A stretch of 64,000 bases of DNA from an uncultured Oscillospiraceae bacterium (GCA_904397845.1 CAJFOX010000011.1:186001-250000); one strand, 5' to 3'. Numbered from the stretch's first letter, positions 9,227 through 20,326 are shown. The notes: generated by a model from the letters alone, not told the origin. Translations and numbers: made by a program.

Positions 9227-9837
9227 TTTTCTGGCAGTTGTTTATTACCTTTTTTCAAATTGGCCTGTTCACCATCGGCGGCGGCTATGCCATGATCCCC
9301 ATGATTGAGGAAGAAGTGGTCCGGCAAGGGTGGCTGACTCACACGCAGCTGGTGGATTTCATCGCCGTTGCGGAATCGACTCCCGGCCCTTTTGCGGTCA
9401 ACACTGCCACCTATGTGGGAATCACCACCGGTATGCGCGCTGGCGGCAATCTTTTTTGGGGCTTGCTCGGCTCTTTTCTCGCGACATTAGGCGTCGTCCT
9501 CCCCTCTTTCCTGATCATACTGATCATCGCTAAATTTTTTGCCTCCTTTCAGGATAACCGGTTCGTCAAAGGGGCTTTATACGGCATACATCCGGCGGTA
9601 GTAGGCCTAATTGCGGCGGCGGCTTTGTCTTTGGCCAATGGGAACCTCTATATCAACCTTTCCTTCGAATCCATTTCCGCATTCTTTTCTTCCCTACAGC
9701 TTCTTCCTATTTTGATCTTTTTCATCGTACTGGCGTTCAGCTTTTGGAAAAAAAGGGCCCATCCAATCAAGTTGATTCTTCTATCCGCTGTTTTAGGCAT
9801 TGTCTTCTGCAGTGTAGAAGAGTTGCTTTTCGTCTGA
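9223..9837 (+). CDS. Chromate transporter half-protein (CHR family), second copy
   Basis: IGLFTIGGGYAMIPMIEEE, ESTPGPFAVNTATYVG; 4-bp overlap with the upstream half. Confidence 0.93.
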   Translation: MIFWQLFITFFQIGLFTIGGGYAMIPMIEEEVVRQGWLTHTQLVDFIAVAESTPGPFAVNTATYVGITTGMRAGGNLFWGLLGSFLATLGVVLPSFLIILIIAKFFASFQDNRFVKGALYGIHPAVVGLIAAAALSLANGNLYINLSFESISAFFSSLQLLPILIFFIVLAFSFWKKRAHPIKLILLSAVLGIVFCSVEELLFV

Positions 9838-9929
9838 GCAATCTGCTATAATAACTTTACGGCGCCGCCGGAAACCGGGGATCCCAGATGCCTGCCATCG
9901 GGCAAAAATCCTCAAAGGATGTGAAACAC

Positions 9930-10562
9930 ATGACAAAAAAACAGGTGGCTGAAGAGTCTGTCCGGCGGCTGAAAGAAGCCTATCCGGACGCAATCTGCTC
10001 TTTGGAATCTACTCAGCCCCATGAGCTTTTGATCGCCACCCGCCTTTCCGCCCAATGCACCGACGCGCGGGTTAACATCGTAACTCAGGTCCTGTTTGAC
10101 AAGTACCGGACGATCCATGATTTTGCTGTTGCCGATCTTGCGGATGTGGAGGCTATTGTTCACCCCTGCGGGCTATATAAAACAAAGGCCCGCGATATCA
10201 TAGCCATGTGCCAGATGCTGGAGCGGGATTTTCATTCTACGGTTCCCGATGAAATGGAAAGCCTTTTAAAACTGCCGGGAATCGGCCGAAAGACAGCAAA
10301 CTTGGTGCTGGGGGACGTCTATGGCAAACCTGCTGTGGTCTGCGATACCCATTGTATCCGGATTACCAACCGCATCGGCCTGACCGATACCAAGGATCCT
10401 CTGAAATGCGAAATGCAGCTGCGCCGGCTGCTACCGCCGGAAGAATCCAATGATTTCTGTCACCGTCTGGTGCTGCACGGCCGTGCGGTTTGCAAGGCCC
10501 GCGGCCCTCAATGTGATGGCTGCTGTTTGAAGGATATCTGCAAAACCGGAAAAAAAGCCTGA
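9930..10562 (+). CDS. nth: Endonuclease III
   Basis: LPGIGRKTANLVLG helix-hairpin-helix motif, catalytic VCDTHCIRITNRIG, C-terminal Cys cluster for the 4Fe-4S site. Confidence 0.96.
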   Translation: MTKKQVAEESVRRLKEAYPDAICSLESTQPHELLIATRLSAQCTDARVNIVTQVLFDKYRTIHDFAVADLADVEAIVHPCGLYKTKARDIIAMCQMLERDFHSTVPDEMESLLKLPGIGRKTANLVLGDVYGKPAVVCDTHCIRITNRIGLTDTKDPLKCEMQLRRLLPPEESNDFCHRLVLHGRAVCKARGPQCDGCCLKDICKTGKKA

Positions 10563-10568
10563 CGGGGA

Positions 10569-11045
10569 ATGGTTTACATGCTGTCGAAATTTCTTTCTTT
10601 GAAACGGATTCTTATCGACGCCAAGGCCAACTCCCTGGAGGATGCGATCCTCCTTTGCGGCAACCTTCTGGTCGGCGACGGATGCGCTACCTGTGAATAT
10701 CCGGCCGCGATGGTAAAAACCGCCCGCCAATTGGGGGACGCCATTGTTATGGCACCTCAAACAGCATTGCCTCATGCTTCTTTTTCTGAAGGCGGGTTAC
10801 GTCCGGCCGTTTCGGTCGTCCGGTTAGCTCAGCCGCTGGATTTCGGCAAAGCCAGCAGGCCCGTCCGGCTGCTGCTGGGTTTTTGCGGCTCTGATGCCGG
10901 CAGCCACATGGAGGTACTGTCGGCCCTGGCGCAGTTTTTGAGCATCCCGTGCGCAATTTCTTCCCTGCTGTGCGCTCCTACCGCGGAGGATCTCTACTGG
11001 ACGCTATCCAATCAAACGACTGCTAAACAGGTCCCTTTTTCATAA
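10569..11045 (+). CDS. PTS EIIA type-2 domain protein (UlaC/fructose-like)
   Basis: IVMAPQTALPHASF active-site histidine context and VRLLLGFCGSDAGSHMEVLSALAQFL. Confidence 0.8.
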   Translation: MVYMLSKFLSLKRILIDAKANSLEDAILLCGNLLVGDGCATCEYPAAMVKTARQLGDAIVMAPQTALPHASFSEGGLRPAVSVVRLAQPLDFGKASRPVRLLLGFCGSDAGSHMEVLSALAQFLSIPCAISSLLCAPTAEDLYWTLSNQTTAKQVPFS

Positions 11046-11112
11046 TAACAAAGGTTTTTGCATTCGGATTAGGCCGCATGAACAGAAGTGATCAAAAGGG
11101 AGGGCTGCGCCT

Positions 11113-11490
11113 ATGGGATTTTTTATCAACGGTGGTTTTGGAATGATATTTTTTCTGCTATTTGCTTTGGTAATTGGAGTGTTTATCCTGACGGCGATCC
11201 GGGGAATTTCCCAATGGAATAAAAATAATCACTCTCCGCGACTGGAGGTAGAAGCTACGGTAGTCGCAAAGCGCGAAGAAGTGACGCATCACCAGCACAA
11301 TACGGGAAATAATACGACTCATCTATCCACCTCTACCTGGTACTATATAACTTTCCAGGTGAAAAGCGGCGACCGAATGGAACTTGGCGTTAATGGGCAC
11401 GAATACGGAATGCTCGTTGAAGGCGATTTTGGCCGGTTGACATTCCAGGGCACACGGTATATAAGCTTTGAGCGAAGCGATAGTAGGTGA
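11113..11490 (+). CDS. DUF2500 domain-containing protein
   Basis: N-terminal TM segment followed by EVEATVVAKREEVTHHQ...YYITFQVKSGDRMELGVNGHEYGMLVEGDFGRLTFQGTRYISF. Confidence 0.82.
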   Translation: MGFFINGGFGMIFFLLFALVIGVFILTAIRGISQWNKNNHSPRLEVEATVVAKREEVTHHQHNTGNNTTHLSTSTWYYITFQVKSGDRMELGVNGHEYGMLVEGDFGRLTFQGTRYISFERSDSR

Positions 11491-11540
11491 CTGATATCCG
11501 GCCAGTTTCTCCCACGATGCGTTTCAACCAGAACAGAGAA

Positions 11541-11568
11541 AAAACCTGTGGTTAAACCCACAGGTTTT
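11541..11568. terminator. Bidirectional terminator between DUF2500 gene and sigE
   Basis: AAAACCTGTGG-N6-CCACAGGTTTTT. Confidence 0.85.
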
Positions 11569-11615
11569 TGGTTTTATGCAAGAATATTTATACTGCAATT
11601 ACTGCAATTTTTCCA

Positions 11616-12326
11616 TTATACCGCTGTTTTTTCCAATTCGGCTTTCAGCCATTTCATAATCCTTTTCTCCAGTCGGGAAATATAGGACTGTGAAATCCCA
11701 ATGATATCCGCTACCTCTTTTTGCGTATGTTCGTTCTTTCCGCCTAAACCAAACCGAAGTTCCATGATGACGCGTTCCCGCTCGCCTAGTTTTGCCACCG
11801 CTTCCAGCAGTAGTTTCCTTTCCACCTGGTTTTCTATGTTTCGATTTACCGTATCGCTGTCGGTTCCCAAAATATCCGAAAGAAGCAGTTCGTTGCCGTC
11901 CCAGTCTATATTCAGCGGCTCATCGATGGAAATTTCATTTTTCTGCGACTGGGTCTTTCGCAGATACATTAAAATCTCGTTTTCAATGCAGCGGGAAGCA
12001 TAGGTCGCCAGTTTGATGTTCCGATCCGGGCAGAAAGTATTGACCGCTTTTATCAATCCAATGGTGCCAATGGAAATCAGATCTTCTACGCCGATGCCGG
12101 TAGACTCAAATTTACGTGCAATGTAGACCACCAGCCGAAGGTTATGAACGATCAGCGTTTCTCTCGCTTCTGCGTCCCCCGGGAGCCGCTGAAACACCTG
12201 CGCCTCCTCTTCCCTGGTCAGCGGCGCCGGCAGGTTCTCCGGCCCGTTTATGTAAAAGACCGACTCTTTTCCGCCCCAAATACGAGCCAGAAGCGCAGCG
12301 ATTCTCTCCTTGATTGTCTTTCCCAT
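11616..12326 (-). CDS. sigE: Sporulation sigma factor SigE
   Basis: [30 protein letters not shown] pro-region and [28 protein letters not shown] sigma-70 regions; start at MGKTIKERI. Confidence 0.94.
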   Translation of the reverse strand: MGKTIKERIAALLARIWGGKESVFYINGPENLPAPLTREEEAQVFQRLPGDAEARETLIVHNLRLVVYIARKFESTGIGVEDLISIGTIGLIKAVNTFCPDRNIKLATYASRCIENEILMYLRKTQSQKNEISIDEPLNIDWDGNELLLSDILGTDSDTVNRNIENQVERKLLLEAVAKLGERERVIMELRFGLGGKNEHTQKEVADIIGISQSYISRLEKRIMKWLKAELEKTAV

Positions 12327-13233
12327 ACCGATCCCCTTTTTCCTGAAAAGTTTTTTTGGGCCGGTCCAGCCGCTGCAGGCCTGGATGGAGCAGAATGCCG
12401 TAACCGGAATCAAAGAAATCCTGATCGGCGATGGCGGCCATTACCTGTTCCACCTGCTGGTACCGTCCATTTTGCTTAATGGCCAAAAAATCCGGTCTTA
12501 CTACCGGTAGCAGTCCCTTTTTTCCTACCGCCTCATAGGGTATAAAACGAATCCCTTGCCGGGCGGCTTTTTCAATCCGGTCTGGGCCAGGCCGTTCAAA
12601 ATACGCTGTCAGCGGCTCGGGCAACAGCTCCTTTATGGACCGATAGCGGCAAAGCACCACTGGCAACCCACTGAAGGGATCTGACAGACGATTTCCTGTA
12701 TCGACCTCCCCCCATAAAGAAACTTGTCTGCCATCTATCCCGATCTGAACCTGCGCCAGTCCCCTTTCCTCCCGCTGCATCTGTCGGCGGCGGGTGCATA
12801 ACCATACAATCCCATAAACAGCCAGCACTCCCAGCACTAATCCCATTGCCGGGATGTGAAAATAGACAACACCGTTTCCATAAAGCATAGACGGCGGCGT
12901 AAAAAGGATCCAGATCGCTACCATCAGCCCGGCAAATAAAAAACCGGCAAGATACAATAGCCCACACTGAAATAAAAAAGTCCGCAGGGAACGAAAAGGA
13001 AATGCTACCGCAGTCATGATTGCGGCCGCCGCAATGCGGGTCAGGGTCAGCACCGGTCCATTCAGCTGCGGCAGAAGCAAAATCAAGGCGTAAATCCCAC
13101 CAAAAAATGCCGCCGCCAGAATTCTCCCGGTTTTTCTTTCCCGTCCCGCCAGGGCGGCGGTAACCAAAAGCAGAAAAAAATTAATCACCGTGTTGAGGAA
13201 CACTAAAATATCTACATAAATATCCTGCTCCAT
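12142..13233 (-). CDS. spoIIGA: Sigma-E processing peptidase SpoIIGA
   Basis: N-terminal membrane domain, [17 protein letters not shown] aspartic-protease motif, position upstream of sigE; C-terminal boundary uncertain. Confidence 0.88.
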   Translation of the reverse strand: MEQDIYVDILVFLNTVINFFLLLVTAALAGRERKTGRILAAAFFGGIYALILLLPQLNGPVLTLTRIAAAAIMTAVAFPFRSLRTFLFQCGLLYLAGFLFAGLMVAIWILFTPPSMLYGNGVVYFHIPAMGLVLGVLAVYGIVWLCTRRRQMQREERGLAQVQIGIDGRQVSLWGEVDTGNRLSDPFSGLPVVLCRYRSIKELLPEPLTAYFERPGPDRIEKAARQGIRFIPYEAVGKKGLLPVVRPDFLAIKQNGRYQQVEQVMAAIADQDFFDSGYGILLHPGLQRLDRPKKTFQEKGDRYGKDNQGENRCASGSYLGRKRVGLLHKRAGEPAGAADQGRGGAGVSAAPGGRRSERNADRS

Positions 13234-13262
13234 CGCATCCCCTCCTGCTTGCCCTATGTAAA

Positions 13263-13307
13263 ATTATAGGCCTGGGACAAGGATAGGCTTTGTCAGAACC
13301 TGTCGCC
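13263..13307 (-). promoter_or_regulatory. Spo0A-dependent spoIIG-type promoter
   Basis: Minus strand CTGACA-N22-TATAAT, with two 0A-like boxes at 13291-13297 (TGTCAGA) and 13301-13307 (TGTCGCC). Confidence 0.6.
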
Positions 13308-13373
13308 CTGTTTTGAAAAATCCTCCGGCTGCTTTTCCCTGTCGCCCCGACATGGGAACCGACGAAACCGGAA

Positions 13374-13413
13374 AACACCCGCAGAAAGCCATAATAGGCT
13401 TTCTGCGGGTGTT
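13374..13413. terminator. Perfect 17-bp stem hairpin, probable terminator of the minus-strand lipoprotein gene
   Basis: AACACCCGCAGAAAGCC-ATAATA-GGCTTTCTGCGGGTGTT. Confidence 0.65.
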
Positions 13414-13541
13414 TATACGCACAATCGGGAATTACTACAGACGAAAAGGCAAAGGAAGTTTCCTTAACGGCCGGCGGCTATCCTGTCGTTTGAAAAAGGC
13501 GGAGCGCCTGGCCCCGTGTTATCTCCATTCAAGGCTTCCCA

Positions 13542-14321
13542 TTAGGAAATAAACCAGTTTTCAATCTCACACTGCCACTGCCCACCCTTTTGTTTTGCTT
13601 TTGCATCATGATAGCCGATGGCGCCCAGACCGCTGCGCCACTTCATCGCCGAAAAAGTAAATGTCTGCTTCGATCCTTTCTGTGACGACAGCGAAAGGAT
13701 CACTCCATCTTGATAATACAGCTCGTCCGGATCGATCTGCCCTTCTTCACAAAGCTGCTCATAGGTCGATTGGAACGCCTCTTTGTCATACCGGCAGCCA
13801 ACCAGATAACAAAGCGCTTCCTTTTCCTGCCCCGTCAGGTTTGTCACTTCCCCCAGATCCAGAGCTATTTTTTCAATTCCCTCGTTGAGTGCTTCATCCT
13901 TTTGGTACAGTTCGTCAATTCGTTCCAAATAAAAAGGCAGCAGGCTATCAACCATTCCAGTAACCTGCAATGTGCTAACCCCGCTTAACTGGCAGGGATA
14001 ACTTTCCAATATCGATCCATCATAGCCGATCTGGACGGTCATCCCCGCTTCCAGCTGAGACGCCTGCATTGATTCCCCCTGTTCGTCGGCCATATCTATC
14101 CCGGAGGGGGAAAGCAGGATCAAATCTCCTGTTTCCTCACCGTTTTCTTCCTGTGTGAGCAACAGGGATTCTTCTGTCTGATACAAAATCCGGCAATTCA
14201 TATATTCCGCCGGCGGGGCAGAAGGCGGCGTATTCTGCGGCAGGGAAAGGGAATCCGGCCCTGTCTGTCCGCATCCGGCCAGGACCAAAAGGGCAATTGC
14301 CATGGCGAATATTCGTTTCAT
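13542..14321 (-). CDS. Putative lipoprotein of unknown function
   Basis: MKRIFAMAIALLVLAGCGQ lipobox; no other recognised family. Confidence 0.8.
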   Translation of the reverse strand: MKRIFAMAIALLVLAGCGQTGPDSLSLPQNTPPSAPPAEYMNCRILYQTEESLLLTQEENGEETGDLILLSPSGIDMADEQGESMQASQLEAGMTVQIGYDGSILESYPCQLSGVSTLQVTGMVDSLLPFYLERIDELYQKDEALNEGIEKIALDLGEVTNLTGQEKEALCYLVGCRYDKEAFQSTYEQLCEEGQIDPDELYYQDGVILSLSSQKGSKQTFTFSAMKWRSGLGAIGYHDAKAKQKGGQWQCEIENWFIS

Positions 14322-14361
14322 CACGATCTCCTCCTTTTTTCTTCTTCTTTTCAGTGTCAAA

Positions 14362-14535
14362 AAGGAAGGATAATCCTGCGTCGAGTCTTCTTTTTTCGGT
14401 GCCAGGCTTTTGGGCTGAGCATATTTATTTGCAGGGTTATGCAGCCTTCCCACAGGCCTACTGATTTTAGTAAGCCGCCCACAATCGGGAGGCCTTCCAA
14501 ATGCGCCCGAGTGACAACCGTGCAGCATCAAATCT
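14362..14535 (-). ncRNA. Candidate structured ncRNA, rod-like, possibly 6S-like
   Basis: Nested imperfect pairings by eye on the minus strand (GATGCTGC/GCAGGATT, CGGTTGTC/GGCACCG, GGGCGCAT/ATGCTCAGCCC, GCCTCCC/GGGAAGGC, CTTACT/AGTAGG); not folded computationally. Confidence 0.35.
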
Positions 14536-14564
14536 TAAAATCACATTTTCATATTGCCATAATA

Positions 14565-14601
14565 AAAACTCTATGTGGAAGATTTCTCCACATAGAGTTT
14601 T
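14565..14601. terminator. Terminator downstream of rqcP
   Basis: AAAACTCTATGTGGA-N7-TCCACATAGAGTTTTT. Confidence 0.85.
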
Positions 14602-14687
14602 TCTTCTTTTCGTTTCGCCAGCATAAGCCATCATTCCCGATGATTTCCGATAGCGCACAGCCTGCCCCTAAAAATGAGCAAAGTCCA

Positions 14688-14933
14688 TCAATCCTCAACT
14701 ACTGTGTAATGAGTGGAGGCATCCTCTTTTGTCGCATATTCGCTGACCTTCAGCACACGCACTTTCACCGGACGGGAACCCATTTGAATCGAGATCAAAT
14801 CATTTTCTTTCACCTCATAAGAGGCACGGGCTACCTTTCCATTGACCAGAATCCGTCCAGCGTCACACGCTTCATTCGCAATCGTCCGGCGTTTAATCAG
14901 CCGGGTGACTTTTAAATATTTGTCTAAGCGCAT
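14688..14933 (-). CDS. rqcP: S4-domain RNA-binding protein (RqcP/YabO)
   Basis: MRLDKYLKVTRLIKRRTIANEACDAGRILVNGKVARASYEVKENDLI. Confidence 0.93.
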   Translation of the reverse strand: MRLDKYLKVTRLIKRRTIANEACDAGRILVNGKVARASYEVKENDLISIQMGSRPVKVRVLKVSEYATKEDASTHYTVVED

Positions 14934-14954
14934 CGATAAACTCCTTAAGAAAAA

Positions 14955-14988
14955 TGCGTAAACACAAGAAACCTCCCGTGTTTACGCA
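14955..14988 (-). terminator. Intra-operon terminator/attenuator between HU gene and rqcP
   Basis: TGCGTAAACAC-N12-GTGTTTACGCA; minus strand continues ATTTTTCTTAAGGAG into the rqcP RBS. Confidence 0.7.
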
Positions 14989-15011
14989 ACGCCCTTTCCG
15001 TTTGCAGACGC

Positions 15012-15287
15012 TTACTTGGAAACTGCATCTTTCAACGCTTTACCAGCTTTAAAAGAAGGCAGTTTGGAAGCCGCAATGGTGATTTCTTCTTTGGTTCTTG
15101 GATTAACACCTTTTCTCTCTCCGCGCTCTTTCACCTCAAAGGTGCCAAAGCCGACCAGCTGAACCTTGTCGCCGCCAGCCAGAGTCTCGGAGATCGCGTC
15201 GATTACGGCAGCAACCGCTTTATCGCTGTCTTTTTTGGAAAAGCCGGTTTTCTCGGCAACCACGTTAATCAGTTCGGTTTTCGTCAT
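15012..15287 (-). CDS. hup: HU family DNA-binding protein
   Basis: [32 protein letters not shown] ... [26 protein letters not shown]. Confidence 0.97.
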   Translation of the reverse strand: MTKTELINVVAEKTGFSKKDSDKAVAAVIDAISETLAGGDKVQLVGFGTFEVKERGERKGVNPRTKEEITIAASKLPSFKAGKALKDAVSK

Positions 15288-15345
15288 TGTTTTTTCCTCC
15301 ATTTATTTCAACTTTATTATTGTGCAGATATGCAGACACATCCGC

Positions 15346-16146
15346 TTAATAACTTTTCTTAATTTCCCGCCAGAGTTCGTCCAGCTTTTGGATACCGGCG
15401 GTTTTCATATCGATTCCCCGTTGCCGAGCCAGCTCTTCTACCTTGGCAAAACGTCTGACGAATTTCTCGCAGGAAAGGCCTAGCGCCTCCTCCGCGTCAA
15501 CGCCGATAAAACGCGAAATATTTACTGCACTGAACAACAAATCGCCCAATTCTAATGTTTTTTCCTGCACCGTGCCGCTTTTTACCGCATCTTCCAGCTC
15601 ATCTACTTCACTTCGCAGGTCACGGAACGCATCGTTTAGGCTGTCGTAATCCATCCCCGCACGGGAAGCTCGCTTTTGAATCTTTTCCGCCCGCATCAGA
15701 GCCGGAAAAACCTTCGGCACACTCTCCAGGGTTTCCGTCGCCGTCTTCTGCCCCTTTTCCCGCTGTTTGATCTCCTCCCAGTTAGAAAGGACTTCCTCAG
15801 CAGTATCCGCTTTGATATCGCCAAAAATATGGGGATGACGGGTCACCAGCTTTTTGCAGACGCCATCGCAGACATCGTCAATGGAAAAAGACCCCTGTTC
15901 CTCCTCCATTGCCGCATGGTAAATCACCTGCAACAGCACATCGCCCAGCTCTTCCTGCAACAGCACGGGATCTGCGGCATCAATGGCTTCAATCGCTTCA
16001 TATGTTTCCTCGATGAAATTTTTTCGGATCGACGCATGTGTCTGCTGCGCATCCCAAGGACAGCCGCCCGGGCCGCGCAGGACACGCATGATCTGAACCA
16101 GATCGTGAAATCCATATTTTTCCTTTAACGGGAAATCCGATCGCAT
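15346..16146 (-). CDS. mazG: Nucleoside triphosphate pyrophosphohydrolase MazG
   Basis: LRGPGGCPWDAQQTHASIRKNFIEETYEAIEAID, EELGDVLLQVIYHA. Confidence 0.96.
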   Translation of the reverse strand: MRSDFPLKEKYGFHDLVQIMRVLRGPGGCPWDAQQTHASIRKNFIEETYEAIEAIDAADPVLLQEELGDVLLQVIYHAAMEEEQGSFSIDDVCDGVCKKLVTRHPHIFGDIKADTAEEVLSNWEEIKQREKGQKTATETLESVPKVFPALMRAEKIQKRASRAGMDYDSLNDAFRDLRSEVDELEDAVKSGTVQEKTLELGDLLFSAVNISRFIGVDAEEALGLSCEKFVRRFAKVEELARQRGIDMKTAGIQKLDELWREIKKSY

Positions 16147-16183
16147 TCCCCCACCTCACGTCTAACATAGTAGCCTATTCATC

Positions 16184-18022
16184 TTACCCTATTAACCTGC
16201 TTTTTTCAAGTAGTTTTGCGATTTTTTCTCCCTTTGGAAGCATTAAAACATCATATTTCACAATTCCCCGCACCAAAAATAATGCAATCACGTACACCGC
16301 GCCTGCCAGCAGGATAGATATGGCAGTAGAAACGGTATTTCCTGCCAATTTTGAGAGCAGCCCGTAGCTTGCCCAAGCAGTGATACCGCAAAGAATGCCA
16401 GCGAAAAGAGGCTTTAAAAACACCTTTCCAAACCGAATCCGGATTCCCGCTGTCCGGCACAGCACCGGAACGGAAATGCAGACGATCAGACTGTAGCATA
16501 AAAGCGTTCCATAGGGAGCGCCCTGGATGTTCAAATTGGGAATGGGCACCAGCACAAAATTAACCGCCAATTTTAAAAATCCTCCGAGCAATGTCAGTTT
16601 TACCGGGACATTGACCTTTCCCACCGCCTGCAGCATACTGTTGGTAGGCGAACTGAGCGCTACAAAAATTGCCGCAATCCCCAATACCCTCAGGATCGGA
16701 GCGGCGATCGGGATCGAAGCGGGATCAGCGCTGTAAACCAACGTCAGGATCGGCTCGGCCAGCGCACAGATCCCCAATCCCGCCGGGATCGCAATCATTG
16801 CAGTGACCCGCCATACCGACTCAATATTGCGCCGCAGCATCGGCGCATTTCGGGCGGCCCATGCGCCCGTCACCGCTGGAAGGGCGCTAACCCCAAAGGT
16901 GGTGGTCAGGGCGGGGATCAGATTAAAAAGCGTAACTGACATATTATAAGCGCCAAACAGATAATTCGGAATTTCATCCTGCGGCATACTGGCGGGAAAG
17001 ATTCCATCATACATCGCAAGGAGCGTCTCTCCACCCCGATCCAAAGCGATGGACAAGCGGTTGGTCAGAGAACTGACGTCAATCAGAGTGGTAATATTCA
17101 ACGCCAGCGCGCCCAGGCAAATCGGGATGGCAATGGTCCAAAGCTGCTTTAAAATCTCCCGGCTCCTCCTGGCTGGCGCCGCATGCTCCAACATCTGCCG
17201 GGAAATGCCGTCCCCTCTGCACTTGCTGTATATCCATAAAAAAAGCGATCCTACCGCCGTGCTGGCTACAATACCAAGGATCGCTCCCGCGGCGCCATAG
17301 GGCAGTACGGCAAGCTGGGCCTGTGCCTGTGTCCCGACGGGCTCACCGAATACAGTGCCCGCCCGCTCGTATTCCTCCAGGCCCATTCGAACAGCAGAAG
17401 AAGAAAACAGCAGACCGCAGGCCAGCTTTGCCAAAGCTTCGGAAATCTGTGACCAAGCGGTGGGATACATATTGCGCAGGCCTTCGTAATAGCCCCGGTA
17501 AGAGGAGCTGACACAGACAAAAAAAATCGCCGGGGACATGACAAACACCGCCAAAAAAGCATTGGGGTTTTCTGCAAAGCGCACATAGGGCCCTGCGCCC
17601 GCAAACATCAACAGCGTACCCAACAGCCCGGTACACAGAAAGGAAATCGTGGAAAGGCGTTTGATTTTGCGCACATCCCGGTAACGGCCCTGCTGCATAT
17701 TTTGAGCTACCATTCGCGCTACGGCAACTGGCATGCCGGCTACCGACAGCGCATACAGCGTGTTGAACAGTCCATACGCCGCGTTAAAATAGCCAAAACC
17801 GCTGACGCCAATGATCCCCTTCAGCGGAACCTTAAAAAAATACCCGATGATCTTAACAATCACCGTAGCGCTCATCAAAATCAAAGCGCCGTGCAAAAAA
17901 TTTTGCTTTTGCTTTGCTGACAAAGAAACACTTCCTTTGCTGTCGGTCAAACAGGATGGCGCGGCAGTTTTACGTTCTGCAGAGCATGCGCCATCCTGAC
18001 GGATGGTCAAATCCTGAGGCAT
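16184..18022 (-). CDS. Polysaccharide biosynthesis/MOP flippase (SpoVB/YabM-like)
   Basis: Multi-TM protein with GALILMSATVIVKIIGYFFKVPLKGIIGVSGFGYFNAAYGLFNTLY; position upstream of mazG. Confidence 0.9.
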   Translation of the reverse strand: MPQDLTIRQDGACSAERKTAAPSCLTDSKGSVSLSAKQKQNFLHGALILMSATVIVKIIGYFFKVPLKGIIGVSGFGYFNAAYGLFNTLYALSVAGMPVAVARMVAQNMQQGRYRDVRKIKRLSTISFLCTGLLGTLLMFAGAGPYVRFAENPNAFLAVFVMSPAIFFVCVSSSYRGYYEGLRNMYPTAWSQISEALAKLACGLLFSSSAVRMGLEEYERAGTVFGEPVGTQAQAQLAVLPYGAAGAILGIVASTAVGSLFLWIYSKCRGDGISRQMLEHAAPARRSREILKQLWTIAIPICLGALALNITTLIDVSSLTNRLSIALDRGGETLLAMYDGIFPASMPQDEIPNYLFGAYNMSVTLFNLIPALTTTFGVSALPAVTGAWAARNAPMLRRNIESVWRVTAMIAIPAGLGICALAEPILTLVYSADPASIPIAAPILRVLGIAAIFVALSSPTNSMLQAVGKVNVPVKLTLLGGFLKLAVNFVLVPIPNLNIQGAPYGTLLCYSLIVCISVPVLCRTAGIRIRFGKVFLKPLFAGILCGITAWASYGLLSKLAGNTVSTAISILLAGAVYVIALFLVRGIVKYDVLMLPKGEKIAKLLEKSRLIG

Positions 18023-18222
18023 TTGTGCTTGATGGCCTTAACGTGCCGCATGGCTTTTAAGAATGCTTATGAAATCTTTCAGGCAATTAGACCGGATTGC
18101 GCCGGGATCGCGGATTTTCCCGTCGGTCCCTGCTACAAAGATGTTTTTTATCATAACATATCTACCATATAGATTCAACCGGTTGGGCGGGGATATACGT
18201 TTTTTTCAAACAGATTGCTAAA

Positions 18223-18256
18223 AAAGACCGATACCCTCTTCAAGGTATCGGTCTTT
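18223..18256 (-). terminator. groEL terminator
   Basis: AAAGACCGATACC-N8-GGTATCGGTCTTT. Confidence 0.8.
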
Positions 18257-18305
18257 CGTTTTACAATTCAAGCCGGGCCCATGCCCTTTCCGCTGAATCT
18301 TTGTA

Positions 18306-19946
<1,641 letters not shown>

Positions 19947-19971
19947 CTAAAATTCGTTTGGCTGCGGCTTC

Positions 19972-20286
<315 letters not shown>

Positions 20287-20295
20287 TTAAACGCT

Positions 20296-20322
20296 TTGGC
20301 ACTCTTTATCTTTGAGTGCTAA
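20296..20322 (-). promoter_or_regulatory. CIRCE element (HrcA operator)
   Basis: TTGGCACTC-N9-GAGTGCTAA, one mismatch to TTAGCACTC-N9-GAGTGCTAA, upstream of groES. Confidence 0.9.
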
Positions 20323-20326
20323 ACTT

